A stretch of 34,327 bases of DNA. Origin: a virus. A program made the position numbers and the translations under genes. Under the pieces are notes generated by a model, which had not been told where the DNA came from, ran no database searches, and saw only the letters and a program-made list of their open reading frames with translations. The stretch's first letter is position 1. Each line of letters begins with the position of its first letter. The DNA lies in the IMG/VR virus record IMGVR_UViG_3300042546_000360, positions 1-34,327 of that record; one strand, given 5' to 3'. Below, piece after piece: positions 23,524 through 31,110 of the stretch.

Positions 23524-24430
23524 TGATATGAAAAAAACTTTAAAAGATTTAGAGAACAGTCTTAAGAAAATAAAAATACACGAAAAGAATATAGGTAAGA
23601 TTGTCAAAGATATTTCTAAATCGGAGAAGGCTTTTAAGAAATTAAATTCAGTCAGTGATTTTAAGGTAGATAAAAATTCTTATGTATTCCCCACCGGGTT
23701 AGTATCTTATAAGAGAGTAACTGACGAGGATTTTTCAGGATTTTTCGGATCCTCTGAATCAAATGATAATTTGACTAGGAGAAAGGCCAAGAAATTAACT
23801 GATAAAAAATTTATGGACAAAAAAACAGAGAGAGAATATAGACTATTAGCTTACATGACTGGTATACCTCCTGACACTCCTGTATCAGATATAAAAAAAG
23901 TTATAATTGAGAAAAAAAACAACGGTAAAACAACATTCACTTTTGAGTCTAAGAGATATGATATTGCTAGAGAATATGATTTTAACACGGGAACTTTAAC
24001 CAATAAATTCATAGATATAGCAAATAAAGGAGGTGAAGATATTTCAGGAGCTGGTTTAAATATCTTAGTAAGACAAATTGCTAATCTGAAATCTTTTGGT
24101 AAAATTAGAAAAATAGAAGGAGAGTTTTTAAAAGCAGAAAATCTTTTTGGTTATTATGTATTTTTGAGATACGGGTTTATTCCGGACAGAGTCGCTCAGA
24201 GCAATTATAGAGACGTAATGGATGAGTATAATAGCCTTTATCCTAATGACAATGTAAAAAAAATAGAAGATTTTTTAAAGTCGGAAACCGGAAGAAAATT
24301 TTGGAAGGAAAAAGGAGGTGATTGGGATGGTCATTTTGATTTGTCAGATAACTCTTATAGCATGAAAGTACTAGAAGACTATGTTAAAAATAGAATTGAC
24401 AAAGATTTGTTCAACTTAACATTTAAATAA
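23513..24430 (+). CDS. Hypothetical protein with coiled-coil N-terminus
   Basis: A 305-residue basic protein that I do not recognise. Residues 1-50 form a lysine-rich coiled coil (MKKTLKDLENSLKKIKIHEKNIGKIVK). A middle region follows with FTFESKRYDIAREYDF. The C-terminal half includes GAGLNILVRQIANLKSFGKIRKIEGEF and a closing block GRKFWKEKGGDWDGHFDLSDNSYSMKVLEDYV, which has the look of an acetyltransferase-like or capsid-associated domain found in some phages (weak recollection). It interrupts the sugar-transfer genes and overlaps the previous gene by 11 nt (ATGGCATCTGA), so it is co-translated with them. Confidence 0.78.
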   Translation: MASDDMKKTLKDLENSLKKIKIHEKNIGKIVKDISKSEKAFKKLNSVSDFKVDKNSYVFPTGLVSYKRVTDEDFSGFFGSSESNDNLTRRKAKKLTDKKFMDKKTEREYRLLAYMTGIPPDTPVSDIKKVIIEKKNNGKTTFTFESKRYDIAREYDFNTGTLTNKFIDIANKGGEDISGAGLNILVRQIANLKSFGKIRKIEGEFLKAENLFGYYVFLRYGFIPDRVAQSNYRDVMDEYNSLYPNDNVKKIEDFLKSETGRKFWKEKGGDWDGHFDLSDNSYSMKVLEDYVKNRIDKDLFNLTFK

Positions 24431-24432
24431 CC

Positions 24433-24687
24433 ATGGAAGAAAAATTACAACTAGTACAAAGAACTTTAAGAGATCTTGTAAGGTTTAATACTGATAAAGA
24501 AGACTTGAATTTAGATGTCGCGTTTATATTAGCTTCAAATGATGATGAATTAATAGACGAAATCAGAAAAATGTATTATCACAGGGATTTCAAATGGGTT
24601 AATGACATAGACAATCAAATAGCAGATATTCTATTTGATATATACGGTTTATTTTTTGACGAAACAACAGACGGCGAAAATATTTAA
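24433..24687 (+). CDS. Small hypothetical acidic protein
   Basis: An 84-residue acidic helical protein (MEEKLQLVQRTLRDLVRFNTDKEDLN, then DDELIDEIRKMYYHRDFKWVNDIDNQIADILFDIYGLF). No motif or membrane segment. The ATG lies 2 nt after the previous stop and the next gene follows after 12 nt, so it belongs to the same transcript. The charge pattern complements that of the basic coiled-coil protein upstream, so they might interact; this is speculation. Confidence 0.72.
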   Translation: MEEKLQLVQRTLRDLVRFNTDKEDLNLDVAFILASNDDELIDEIRKMYYHRDFKWVNDIDNQIADILFDIYGLFFDETTDGENI

Positions 24688-24699
24688 ATAGATTATATT

Positions 24700-25353
24700 A
24701 TGGGTTACATTTTACCGGCCTTTTATCAGGCAATCGCTCAAGAAAAACTTAGGAGACCCTGTCCTAAAATATTTGTGGAGACAGGGACTTTCAAAGGAGG
24801 ATCAGCTCTTACGGCACTTCGATACAACGGAAATTTAGATGACTTTGACAAATGGGTTACAGTAGAACTAGGCGACTCTATTTCCAAAATAGCATCTAAC
24901 CGGTTCAAGAAAGTAGAAGAGAAAGGACAATTCTTCGACGCAATTTTAGCAGACGACACAGAGGATTCCGATTTCAACGATGTATGCTCCTATTTTTCAG
25001 AAAAGCTATGGTTATATAAGAATGACAGCGTATCTTTCTTGCGTGAATTCTTAAAGGACAGAGACGAGCCTATGTGCTTTTGGCTAGACGCTCACGCAGG
25101 TGCCGAAAAATACGCTAGAGGAGAAGATGATGTTCCTCTCCTAAAAGAACTAGAGCTTATCTTTGAAACAGCCCAGGATAACGATTTGATTGCTATTGAC
25201 GACGCTCATTTATTTGGGACTAATCAGGATGGAAAATGCGATTACACAGGTATTACATTAGACACAATCAAAAATCTTTCAAATTCTTATGGATATTCTG
25301 TGTATGCTTCTAGTCCTTATAACATGGAAATGCTAATAATTTTTCAAGAATGA
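24700..25353 (+). CDS. SAM-dependent methyltransferase (FkbM/Methyltransf_24-like)
   Basis: A 217-residue Rossmann methyltransferase. Motif I is FVETGTFKGGSALTAL (about 25-40). An acidic residue ends the second strand (WVTVELGDS, about 48-56). CFWLDAHAGAE (about 126-136) and LIAIDDAHLFG (about 164-174) mark the later strands; these fit enzymes that methylate sugars or small molecules. It lies between glycosyltransferase genes, so a sugar hydroxyl is a likely acceptor. It overlaps the next gene by 4 nt. No membrane or DNA-recognition domain, which argues against a restriction-type DNA methylase. Confidence 0.83.
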   Translation: MGYILPAFYQAIAQEKLRRPCPKIFVETGTFKGGSALTALRYNGNLDDFDKWVTVELGDSISKIASNRFKKVEEKGQFFDAILADDTEDSDFNDVCSYFSEKLWLYKNDSVSFLREFLKDRDEPMCFWLDAHAGAEKYARGEDDVPLLKELELIFETAQDNDLIAIDDAHLFGTNQDGKCDYTGITLDTIKNLSNSYGYSVYASSPYNMEMLIIFQE

Positions 25354-26279
25354 GAATTTTAATTATACATCAGCCGTATCCCATGGGTAATTATAAGTTA
25401 TCGGAAGCATTGGGAAAAAAATTACATGAGAAAGGACATGAAGTTATTTTATTGCATCAGTTGAACATGTCTCAAATTGATGCTAAAAATGCAGAAGAAT
25501 ATAAAAATAGCATTGATGAGATAGATCCTGATGTCATTTATTATGAGATGTTAGATGCAGCTACATTCGACATAATTAAAAATGTAAAATGTAGAAATAG
25601 AATATTATGTGCAACATCTAATGGCATTTTAGGATATGAAGGCATTGTAAAAGGATGGGGAGTTTATTACGATAAGATAATCACCAATTCTAAAAAAATG
25701 TATGATGATTTATTTACTAATGTTTGCGCAGAGCATTTTGAATATTACTTCCTGGCTATTGATGATTCTGAATTAGTTTACAATCCTCAATATGATAAAA
25801 AGAGTGTATTTCTAGGAATGGGATTCAATAGGCTTACAGATGATTCATACAAGTTAGAAAGGGATATATTTTTCTCGGAGCAAAATGATGTAATATCTAT
25901 TTATGGTAATGGCTGGAATAATCATAAGAATTGGGTAGAAATGTTGCCGCCAAATAATATAGGGTCATTATATAAATCTGCAAAAAGTGCTGTTGCTATT
26001 ATAGGTAAAGGCCAAAGAGAATTAGGCATGATAAATAATAGATATTCCGAAATCGCTTTCTCAAAATGTCCTATTATTACTTATCCTTATGATATTGAGT
26101 TTTTTGGAGCAGCTAGCTATATGAACTTTGCATCATCTCCTTCCGAGTATCATAAAGTTGCTTCTGATATATATAGAAATCCGGATAAATATCATTATAA
26201 GTGTAACCTTTTCCGAGATTTTATTGTTAAACAAGATAACATATTTTACGAAAAACTAACAAGATTATTTTATGTATAA
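25350..26279 (+). CDS. Glycosyltransferase, GT-B fold (CgeB-like)
   Basis: A 309-residue protein. Its N-terminus MRILIIHQPYPMGNYKLSEALGKKLHEKGHEVILL is a Rossmann start. IDPDVIYYEML and RNRILCATSNGI follow. The C-terminal domain has AIIGKGQRELGMINNRYSEIAFSKCPIITYP (about 215-245), matching the family in which a R-x-x-E/A-x-A-x-G/K-x-P segment binds the nucleotide. It is smaller than the GT4 enzymes upstream. Cytoplasmic; no signal. It overlaps both methyltransferase genes by 4-8 nt, which strengthens the idea that glycosylation and methylation act on one product. Confidence 0.8.
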   Translation: MRILIIHQPYPMGNYKLSEALGKKLHEKGHEVILLHQLNMSQIDAKNAEEYKNSIDEIDPDVIYYEMLDAATFDIIKNVKCRNRILCATSNGILGYEGIVKGWGVYYDKIITNSKKMYDDLFTNVCAEHFEYYFLAIDDSELVYNPQYDKKSVFLGMGFNRLTDDSYKLERDIFFSEQNDVISIYGNGWNNHKNWVEMLPPNNIGSLYKSAKSAVAIIGKGQRELGMINNRYSEIAFSKCPIITYPYDIEFFGAASYMNFASSPSEYHKVASDIYRNPDKYHYKCNLFRDFIVKQDNIFYEKLTRLFYV

Positions 26280-26859
26280 CTACGAAGAAATCCTACAAGG
26301 AATACCGGACAAAAAAGAGAACAAGAACACGACTTCTCATAAATTTAAAAAAGATTTACTAGAGTTCTTCTCTGATAAGCCAATTAAAACTTGTTTAGAA
26401 ATAGGTGCTAATTGGGGATATACAACTAGAGTATTATCCTATATTGCTGAAAAGGTTTATGCTATAGACCATTCTGATGATAATATCAAAAAAGTAATTG
26501 AAAATAATAGAGGTAGAAAAAATATATCATGTATAGTTGGAAATGCTTACTCTAACATGACCTACATGACTATAACCGATGAGATAGATTTATGTTTTAT
26601 TGATTGCGTACATGATTATTCAAATGTAAAAGAAGATATAGAAAGATGTCTTAGAATGAAGAGAGAAGACAAAGATTTATATATTGCATTTGATGATTAT
26701 GGACATCCCACTGCAAAAGGAGTAAAGAGAGCAGTGGATGAAACGATTGATTTTAAAAGAATGGAAATTGTTAAGCATATTGGACATGAGGCCGGCTATA
26801 ATGTTTTTAATAGTGTTATTTTAGCGGACAGCGAGGGAGTAATTTGTAAAGTTCTATAA
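26272..26859 (+). CDS. SAM-dependent methyltransferase
   Basis: A 195-residue methyltransferase. Motif I is CLEIGANWGYTTRVLS (about 40-55), motif II acidic residue YAIDHSDDN (about 62-70), followed by ISCIVGNAYS and LCFIDCVHDYSNVKEDI (about 107-123) and AFDDYGHPTAKGVKRAV (about 140-156). It resembles Methyltransf_24-type small-molecule or sugar methylases more than DNA methylases: no DPPY/NPPY motif or target-recognition domain. It is the second such enzyme in the glycosyltransferase run. The gene ends 3 nt before the next start. Confidence 0.83.
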   Translation: MYNYEEILQGIPDKKENKNTTSHKFKKDLLEFFSDKPIKTCLEIGANWGYTTRVLSYIAEKVYAIDHSDDNIKKVIENNRGRKNISCIVGNAYSNMTYMTITDEIDLCFIDCVHDYSNVKEDIERCLRMKREDKDLYIAFDDYGHPTAKGVKRAVDETIDFKRMEIVKHIGHEAGYNVFNSVILADSEGVICKVL

Positions 26860-26862
26860 TAT

Positions 26863-27861
26863 ATGAAAATAGCTATAATATCGGAAATTGGTAATTTTGT
26901 CAAATACCCTAGAGACTTCCATAACGCAAGAACTGATGTCGCATGGTCAATTGCTTTGGATGCACTAAACGTTCCTTCTAATACGCAGTTAATAAAGCAA
27001 TATATAGAGAGTACTCCATCTTTTAAAAAGGTAGATTTAGCTATTATTATTCCGGGTAAAAAAGATCCTTTCTTAGAAATAGAGTTTATTAAGGAATACT
27101 TTGCTAAGAAAGTGTGTATGATGCAAGAAGGTCCCAACTGGTACTGGCAGGACTATGACGTAGAAACTCAAATAAATTTCTATAACGCGCTTAGAACTTG
27201 TGATTTTCTACTTTGTCATAATTCATCCGATTATAAATACTACAAGGGAATTACTAATTTAGAATGTCTAGTCATGCCGTCTCTAATGATTGAAGATACT
27301 GTTAAACATATAGTATCTAAGAAATACGAAGCAGAAGGTATTGTAATTGGCGGTAATTCCTGTTCTTGGTATGGCGGAATGGATTCTTTTCTAACGGCTC
27401 TGAGCGGTAGGAAATCTTTCTTAAGAACTGAATCTGAAATTCCAATATTTGCTCCTTCAATGGGAAGAAAGAAGGAAGAGGAAGATTTAATTCCGGATAT
27501 CAACCATCTACCTTACATGGACTGGACTTATTTTATCGAAACACTAGCAGATAAGGCTAAGATTGGTATTCACTTGATGAGAACTCATGCCGCCGGTACA
27601 TTTGCATTGAATTGCTCATATCTAGGCATTCCCTGTATTGGCTACCGAGGCTTAGATACTCAAGAATACCTTCATCCATATACTACCGTAGAACTAGGAG
27701 ATGTTAAGGCCGCCGGGGAGATGGTTAAAAAATTATCAGACCCTACATTCTATAACACATGCTCGGAGGAGACTTTGTTCTTATACAAGGAGAATTACCA
27801 CGAAGATGTATTTAAAAAACGTTTTATAAACAAACTTAATAATCTAGTAAATGAAAATTAG
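26863..27861 (+). CDS. Glycosyltransferase-like protein (GT-B)
   Basis: A 332-residue two-domain alpha/beta protein. N-terminal IAIISEIGNFVKYPRDFHNARTDVAWSIAL resembles GT-B acceptor domains. CDFLLCHNSSDYKYY is the usual linker between halves, seen in glycogen synthase-like folds. The C-terminal half has IGIHLMRTHAAGTFALNC and LGIPCIGYRGLDTQEYL (about 237-270), where the sugar nucleotide binds. No signature is strong enough for a specific family. It overlaps the next gene by 11 nt. Likely a cytoplasmic glycosyltransferase. Confidence 0.75.
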   Translation: MKIAIISEIGNFVKYPRDFHNARTDVAWSIALDALNVPSNTQLIKQYIESTPSFKKVDLAIIIPGKKDPFLEIEFIKEYFAKKVCMMQEGPNWYWQDYDVETQINFYNALRTCDFLLCHNSSDYKYYKGITNLECLVMPSLMIEDTVKHIVSKKYEAEGIVIGGNSCSWYGGMDSFLTALSGRKSFLRTESEIPIFAPSMGRKKEEEDLIPDINHLPYMDWTYFIETLADKAKIGIHLMRTHAAGTFALNCSYLGIPCIGYRGLDTQEYLHPYTTVELGDVKAAGEMVKKLSDPTFYNTCSEETLFLYKENYHEDVFKKRFINKLNNLVNEN

Positions 27862-29212
27862 TTTTATTGTTCCCGGAAGAAATAACTTAAAGTATTTCAA
27901 ATGGTCGTATGATTCCATTATGAAAAATAAAGGAAATCATGAAGTGGAAATCTGTTTTGCTGACGATGCCTCCACTGATGGTACATGGGAGTGGGTTTAC
28001 AGCGAATCTCTAGTAAATCCAATGTTAAAAATTATGCGGAATGAAGGAGATACAAGATTAGGTCACACTATATTATATGATGCTTTAATTAGAAGATCCT
28101 TACATGATATATGCATTATATGGCATTGCGACATGTATTTAGCTCCAGGAGCATTGGACGCTATTGAGAAAAACATGGTAGATAAGAAAACTGTTGTCTC
28201 ACTTACTAGAGTAGAACCTCCATTACATCCTCCGGGACATGAGAAGATAACGTCTGATTTAGGTACCGAGCCTGAAACATTCAAGGAGGATTTGTTTCTA
28301 AAATTAGCCGAAAGTTATGTAAAAAAGAAGAAACCAATAACTAACGGTGTCTTTGCTCCATGGGCTTTTTATAAAGAAGAATTTTTAAGCATTGGTGGAC
28401 ATGATTCCCTATTCTATGTTCAATCAAAAGAAGATTCTGACATTTGGAATAGATTAATGTTAAATGGCGCAACATTTGTACAGACATGGGAAGGATTTGT
28501 TTATCACATGACATGTAGAGGATCAAGATTTAATCCAACTATCACACAAGTTGGTAAAAATTCGGATGAATGGGAGAAGCAGAACATCATATCTACAAGA
28601 AATTTCATTAGGAAATGGGGAGGAATGCCACTTCAAAATGAATATCATGCAATATCTCCTAATAAAAAATATAATATTGGAATCATTGTCGACATGTCTT
28701 CTGAAACAAATCAACCAACCGATGAAGAGTTTATAGATTTTATTGGATTCTTAGAAATTTTTTCTGATTCTTTGCATATTGTAGGAGATAAAAAATACAG
28801 AGACTTAATTAAGTTTTATATAGATAAAGAACAGGCAAATACTTTATATTACTTAGCTGATAGACTTTGGGGGTACAACTATAAATATACTCCTGTAAAT
28901 CAAATAGTGTTAGATAATAGTATAGTTATTAGCATGGAATGGGATAAGATTAAAGTTAATGAGGTATTCGATTTCCTACAAAAATTTCCATTTATTATAG
29001 AAAATTATGCTCCTGGGATGTATGAAAGTAATATTGGTACAATACATATTCAAAATGACAAATCTATTTCAAAAACTTATGAGAAGGATTTAATAAAACT
29101 AGATAATCTCTACCAATTAAGAGAGTATAAAGAAATCTATCCGGAATATTTTGATAGATATAGACCTGTTTTAGACTTTTTGGAAATGGAAAAATTAAAT
29201 AATAACTTATAA
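27851..29212 (+). CDS. Glycosyltransferase, GT2-like, with extra C-terminal domain
   Basis: A 453-residue protein. The first 270 residues are a GT-A catalytic domain: ISFIVPGRNNLKYFKWSYDSI, CFADDASTDGTWEWV (about 36-50), the DxD-like HCDMYLAPGAL (about 92-102), and SKEDSDIWNRLMLNG (about 193-207) with the catalytic ED pair. A further about 170 residues form an alpha/beta segment (NIGIIVDMSSETNQPTDEEF onward) with no recognised motif, perhaps a second domain. It is the last gene of the sugar-transfer run, and the next gene starts after 14 nt. Confidence 0.87.
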   Translation: MKISFIVPGRNNLKYFKWSYDSIMKNKGNHEVEICFADDASTDGTWEWVYSESLVNPMLKIMRNEGDTRLGHTILYDALIRRSLHDICIIWHCDMYLAPGALDAIEKNMVDKKTVVSLTRVEPPLHPPGHEKITSDLGTEPETFKEDLFLKLAESYVKKKKPITNGVFAPWAFYKEEFLSIGGHDSLFYVQSKEDSDIWNRLMLNGATFVQTWEGFVYHMTCRGSRFNPTITQVGKNSDEWEKQNIISTRNFIRKWGGMPLQNEYHAISPNKKYNIGIIVDMSSETNQPTDEEFIDFIGFLEIFSDSLHIVGDKKYRDLIKFYIDKEQANTLYYLADRLWGYNYKYTPVNQIVLDNSIVISMEWDKIKVNEVFDFLQKFPFIIENYAPGMYESNIGTIHIQNDKSISKTYEKDLIKLDNLYQLREYKEIYPEYFDRYRPVLDFLEMEKLNNNL

Positions 29213-29226
29213 AACAAAAATGTATT

Positions 29227-29736
29227 ATGGACGATCAAAAGAAAGTACCTAAAAAATATCTTAAAGGGTTAAAAGATAAGGGAAAAATGGGATCCAAAGA
29301 AGCAATGAAAAGGGAAATAGAAAAATTTTCAGGGAAGGATAAGTACAAGCAGGATTGGGACGCAGATTATACAGACAAGGGGGAGAGGATAAAAACAAAA
29401 CAAGGAGCAGCTACTAGTGCGTTCAAAAAAAGATTCGGAGAAATCGTTCAACAAAAGGTAATAGAGTACATGGACGCTATTTCTTTAGATGAAGATGCTT
29501 CGGAAGAAGGACTAGAAAATAAAGCAGAGAAATCTGAAATACCTCTAGGAATTTTACGTCAAGTTTACAATAAAGGAAAAGCTGCCTGGAATACCGGACA
29601 TAGACCTGGTGTATCTCAAGATCAATGGGCGATGGGTAGAGTGAATAGCTTTATTACCGGTGTAGGTGGTTCTAGAGATGCTGATAGCAAGTTATGGAAG
29701 CAGGCTCAAGCAGCTAAGAAGAAAAAAAAGAAGTAA
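29227..29736 (+). CDS. DUF5824/DUF5872-like phage protein
   Basis: A 169-residue basic protein. The N-terminal 75 residues are charged and helical (VPKKYLKGLKDKGK, then KREIEKFSGKDKYKQDWDADYTDKGE). The C-terminal half contains GILRQVYNKGKAAWNTGHRPGVSQDQWAMGRVNSFITG (about 117-154), which resembles the short W-x-TGHRPG...QWA-x-x-R-x-x-SF motif seen in phage and giant-virus proteins of unknown role. A Lys-rich tail follows. Function unknown. Its stop is inside a 10-bp hairpin that may end the transcript. Confidence 0.8.
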   Translation: MDDQKKVPKKYLKGLKDKGKMGSKEAMKREIEKFSGKDKYKQDWDADYTDKGERIKTKQGAATSAFKKRFGEIVQQKVIEYMDAISLDEDASEEGLENKAEKSEIPLGILRQVYNKGKAAWNTGHRPGVSQDQWAMGRVNSFITGVGGSRDADSKLWKQAQAAKKKKKK

Positions 29737-29766
29737 TGTGGCATATTTATAATTTATACTTCTTTT
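29726..29766 (+). terminator. Possible weak terminator after the DUF5824-like gene
   Basis: AAAAGAAGTA (29726-29735) pairs with TACTTCTTTT (29757-29766) in a 10-bp AT-rich stem with a 21-nt loop. The stem begins in the lysine codons at the end of the gene and ends in a run of U. The large loop and low GC make it weak, so read-through to the next gene is likely. It could also be a messenger-stability hairpin. Confidence 0.35.
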
Positions 29767-29790
29767 ATAACTATTTATATAAAAAAGAAT

Positions 29791-30498
29791 ATGCTATATT
29801 TTGACAAAGAATATCTATCTCAATATTTGGACACAGGATTGTCATTAAAGGTTTTTGTTGACGGCAATATGCTATCTGTACCTTCAAAAAATGATTTGGG
29901 TAAAAATAAAGGGACCGGCTATCAGGCTTCTGGTAAGTCGGCTCCTTTTGATTATAAGGCGGTAACAAAAGTAAAAATAGGATCTAATACCTATACCCTA
30001 GACATGTTAAATAAATCTGACGCAGCAATACCGAACATTGGAAGCGTTGAAGGCGGAGAAGAAGAGGAGGTTAACAAAGAATCAGTTACTTATCTTAAAG
30101 AGCAGATATATAAATTACTTGAGGGCAAATACAGTCATATAAATTTTACCCCTCCAGATAGTGTAGCAAAAGCCGCAGAAAGGGGATTGGAGATGAGGAA
30201 AAAGTCAGGAGGTAAAGGAGGCTTAAATGCAAAGCAGGCTAAACAAGCGGGCGTAGGTTCCGGAGTTCAGAGAGCATCTAACTTAAAAAATAAAAGTAAG
30301 ATGAGTCCTGAAACAGTTAAAAGAATGAGAAATTTTTTCAGTAGACATAACAAAAATTTAAAAGTGGATGCAGGTAAATCCCCTAGTCAAGATAGAGGTT
30401 ATATCGCAGGGTTACTTTGGGGTGGATCCCCAGGAAGGTCGTGGGCTAATAAAATAATAAGACAAATGGATGCCGCGGACAAAAAAAGTAAGAAATGA
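29791..30498 (+). CDS. Hypothetical phage protein with basic C-terminal helical domain
   Basis: A 235-residue protein. The N-terminal about 85 residues are a mixed fold with an acidic end (SVEGGEEEEVNKES). The C-terminal part is a conserved-looking segment: KAAERGLEMRKKSGGKGGLNAKQAKQAGVGSGVQRASNLKNKSKMSPETVKRMRNFFSRHNKN, then GYIAGLLWGGSPGRSWANKI. This RM-x-x-FF-x-RH...LWGG pattern occurs in small proteins of various phages with no known function. It is strongly basic, and nucleic-acid binding is plausible. Overlaps the next gene by 4 nt. The leader ATATAAAAAAGAAT resembles other A-rich starts here. Confidence 0.8.
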   Translation: MLYFDKEYLSQYLDTGLSLKVFVDGNMLSVPSKNDLGKNKGTGYQASGKSAPFDYKAVTKVKIGSNTYTLDMLNKSDAAIPNIGSVEGGEEEEVNKESVTYLKEQIYKLLEGKYSHINFTPPDSVAKAAERGLEMRKKSGGKGGLNAKQAKQAGVGSGVQRASNLKNKSKMSPETVKRMRNFFSRHNKNLKVDAGKSPSQDRGYIAGLLWGGSPGRSWANKIIRQMDAADKKSKK

Positions 30499-31109
30499 AA
30501 TTACCAGAAATAACTAATTTATTTTATGGAATAACCGCCATACTTAGTGCGCTAGGCATTAGACATATTTTTTCTTATTGGATAAACAAGAATAAGCAAA
30601 AATCTGTAGATTATAATACGTTATTAGGAAGACAGGATAAAATAATAGAAGATTTAGAGGAAAAACTACATGAATTAGAATCTAAATCTAGTACATCTTC
30701 CGAGGATAACTTAAAACTAAAGCAAGAAATATTTGTTCTAAAAAATGGAATATCTTTGTTGGAAAGTTCAGCACTAGATTTACCTTTACCTATGTGGCTA
30801 AAAAGTTCAGAAGGTAAATTATTAGCAACAAATACAGCTTACGTGGAAACTTTTGTTAAAAATTGTACTGAATCCGTGTCTAATCATCTAGGACAAACAG
30901 ATAAATGTATATTAGGTCAGGAAGCTCATGACACAATATCTTTAAAAGAAAAAGAAATATTAGCTAATGGATCTGTTATAATATATAAAGAATCGGTAAA
31001 ACTTGCAGGTATTATCACAGACTTCATCTTTATTCTATTCCCAAGAAAGTTAGGTAAAGTTACTCTAGGGATAACCGGCATAGCAATTAACGAATCATCA
31101 ATAAAATAA
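30495..31109 (+). CDS. Membrane-anchored coiled-coil PAS protein
   Basis: A 204-residue protein. Residues about 6-27 (ITNLFYGITAILSALGIRHIF) make one hydrophobic segment, probably a membrane anchor. Residues about 40-90 are charged heptads (EDLEEKLHELESKSSTSSEDNLKLKQEI), a coiled coil. The rest fits a PAS fold: LDLPLPMWLKSSEGKLLATNTAYVETF (about 95-121) with closing strands VIIYKESV...ITDFIFILFPRK and LGITGIAINES. Bacterial sensors use that layout, but no kinase or output domain is present. It could sense a ligand or host state, or be a structural/lysis accessory. Overlaps its upstream neighbour by 4 nt. Confidence 0.8.
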   Translation: MKLPEITNLFYGITAILSALGIRHIFSYWINKNKQKSVDYNTLLGRQDKIIEDLEEKLHELESKSSTSSEDNLKLKQEIFVLKNGISLLESSALDLPLPMWLKSSEGKLLATNTAYVETFVKNCTESVSNHLGQTDKCILGQEAHDTISLKEKEILANGSVIIYKESVKLAGIITDFIFILFPRKLGKVTLGITGIAINESSIK

Positions 31110-31110
31110 G

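Noticed and set aside
24700-26859. DNA methyltransferases of a restriction-modification or anti-restriction system
   Set aside because: No DPPY/NPPY or PCQ catalytic motif and no target-recognition region; motifs fit small-molecule methylases.
26796-27137. Open frame of about 113 codons on the - strand
   Set aside because: Crosses a methyltransferase-glycosyltransferase junction antisense to both; both sense genes are well supported.
13989-29212. Host O-antigen or capsule cluster
   Set aside because: Embedded between phage replication genes and small phage-type genes, with HNH endonucleases inside, and without Wzx, Wzy, ABC export or sugar-nucleotide synthesis genes.
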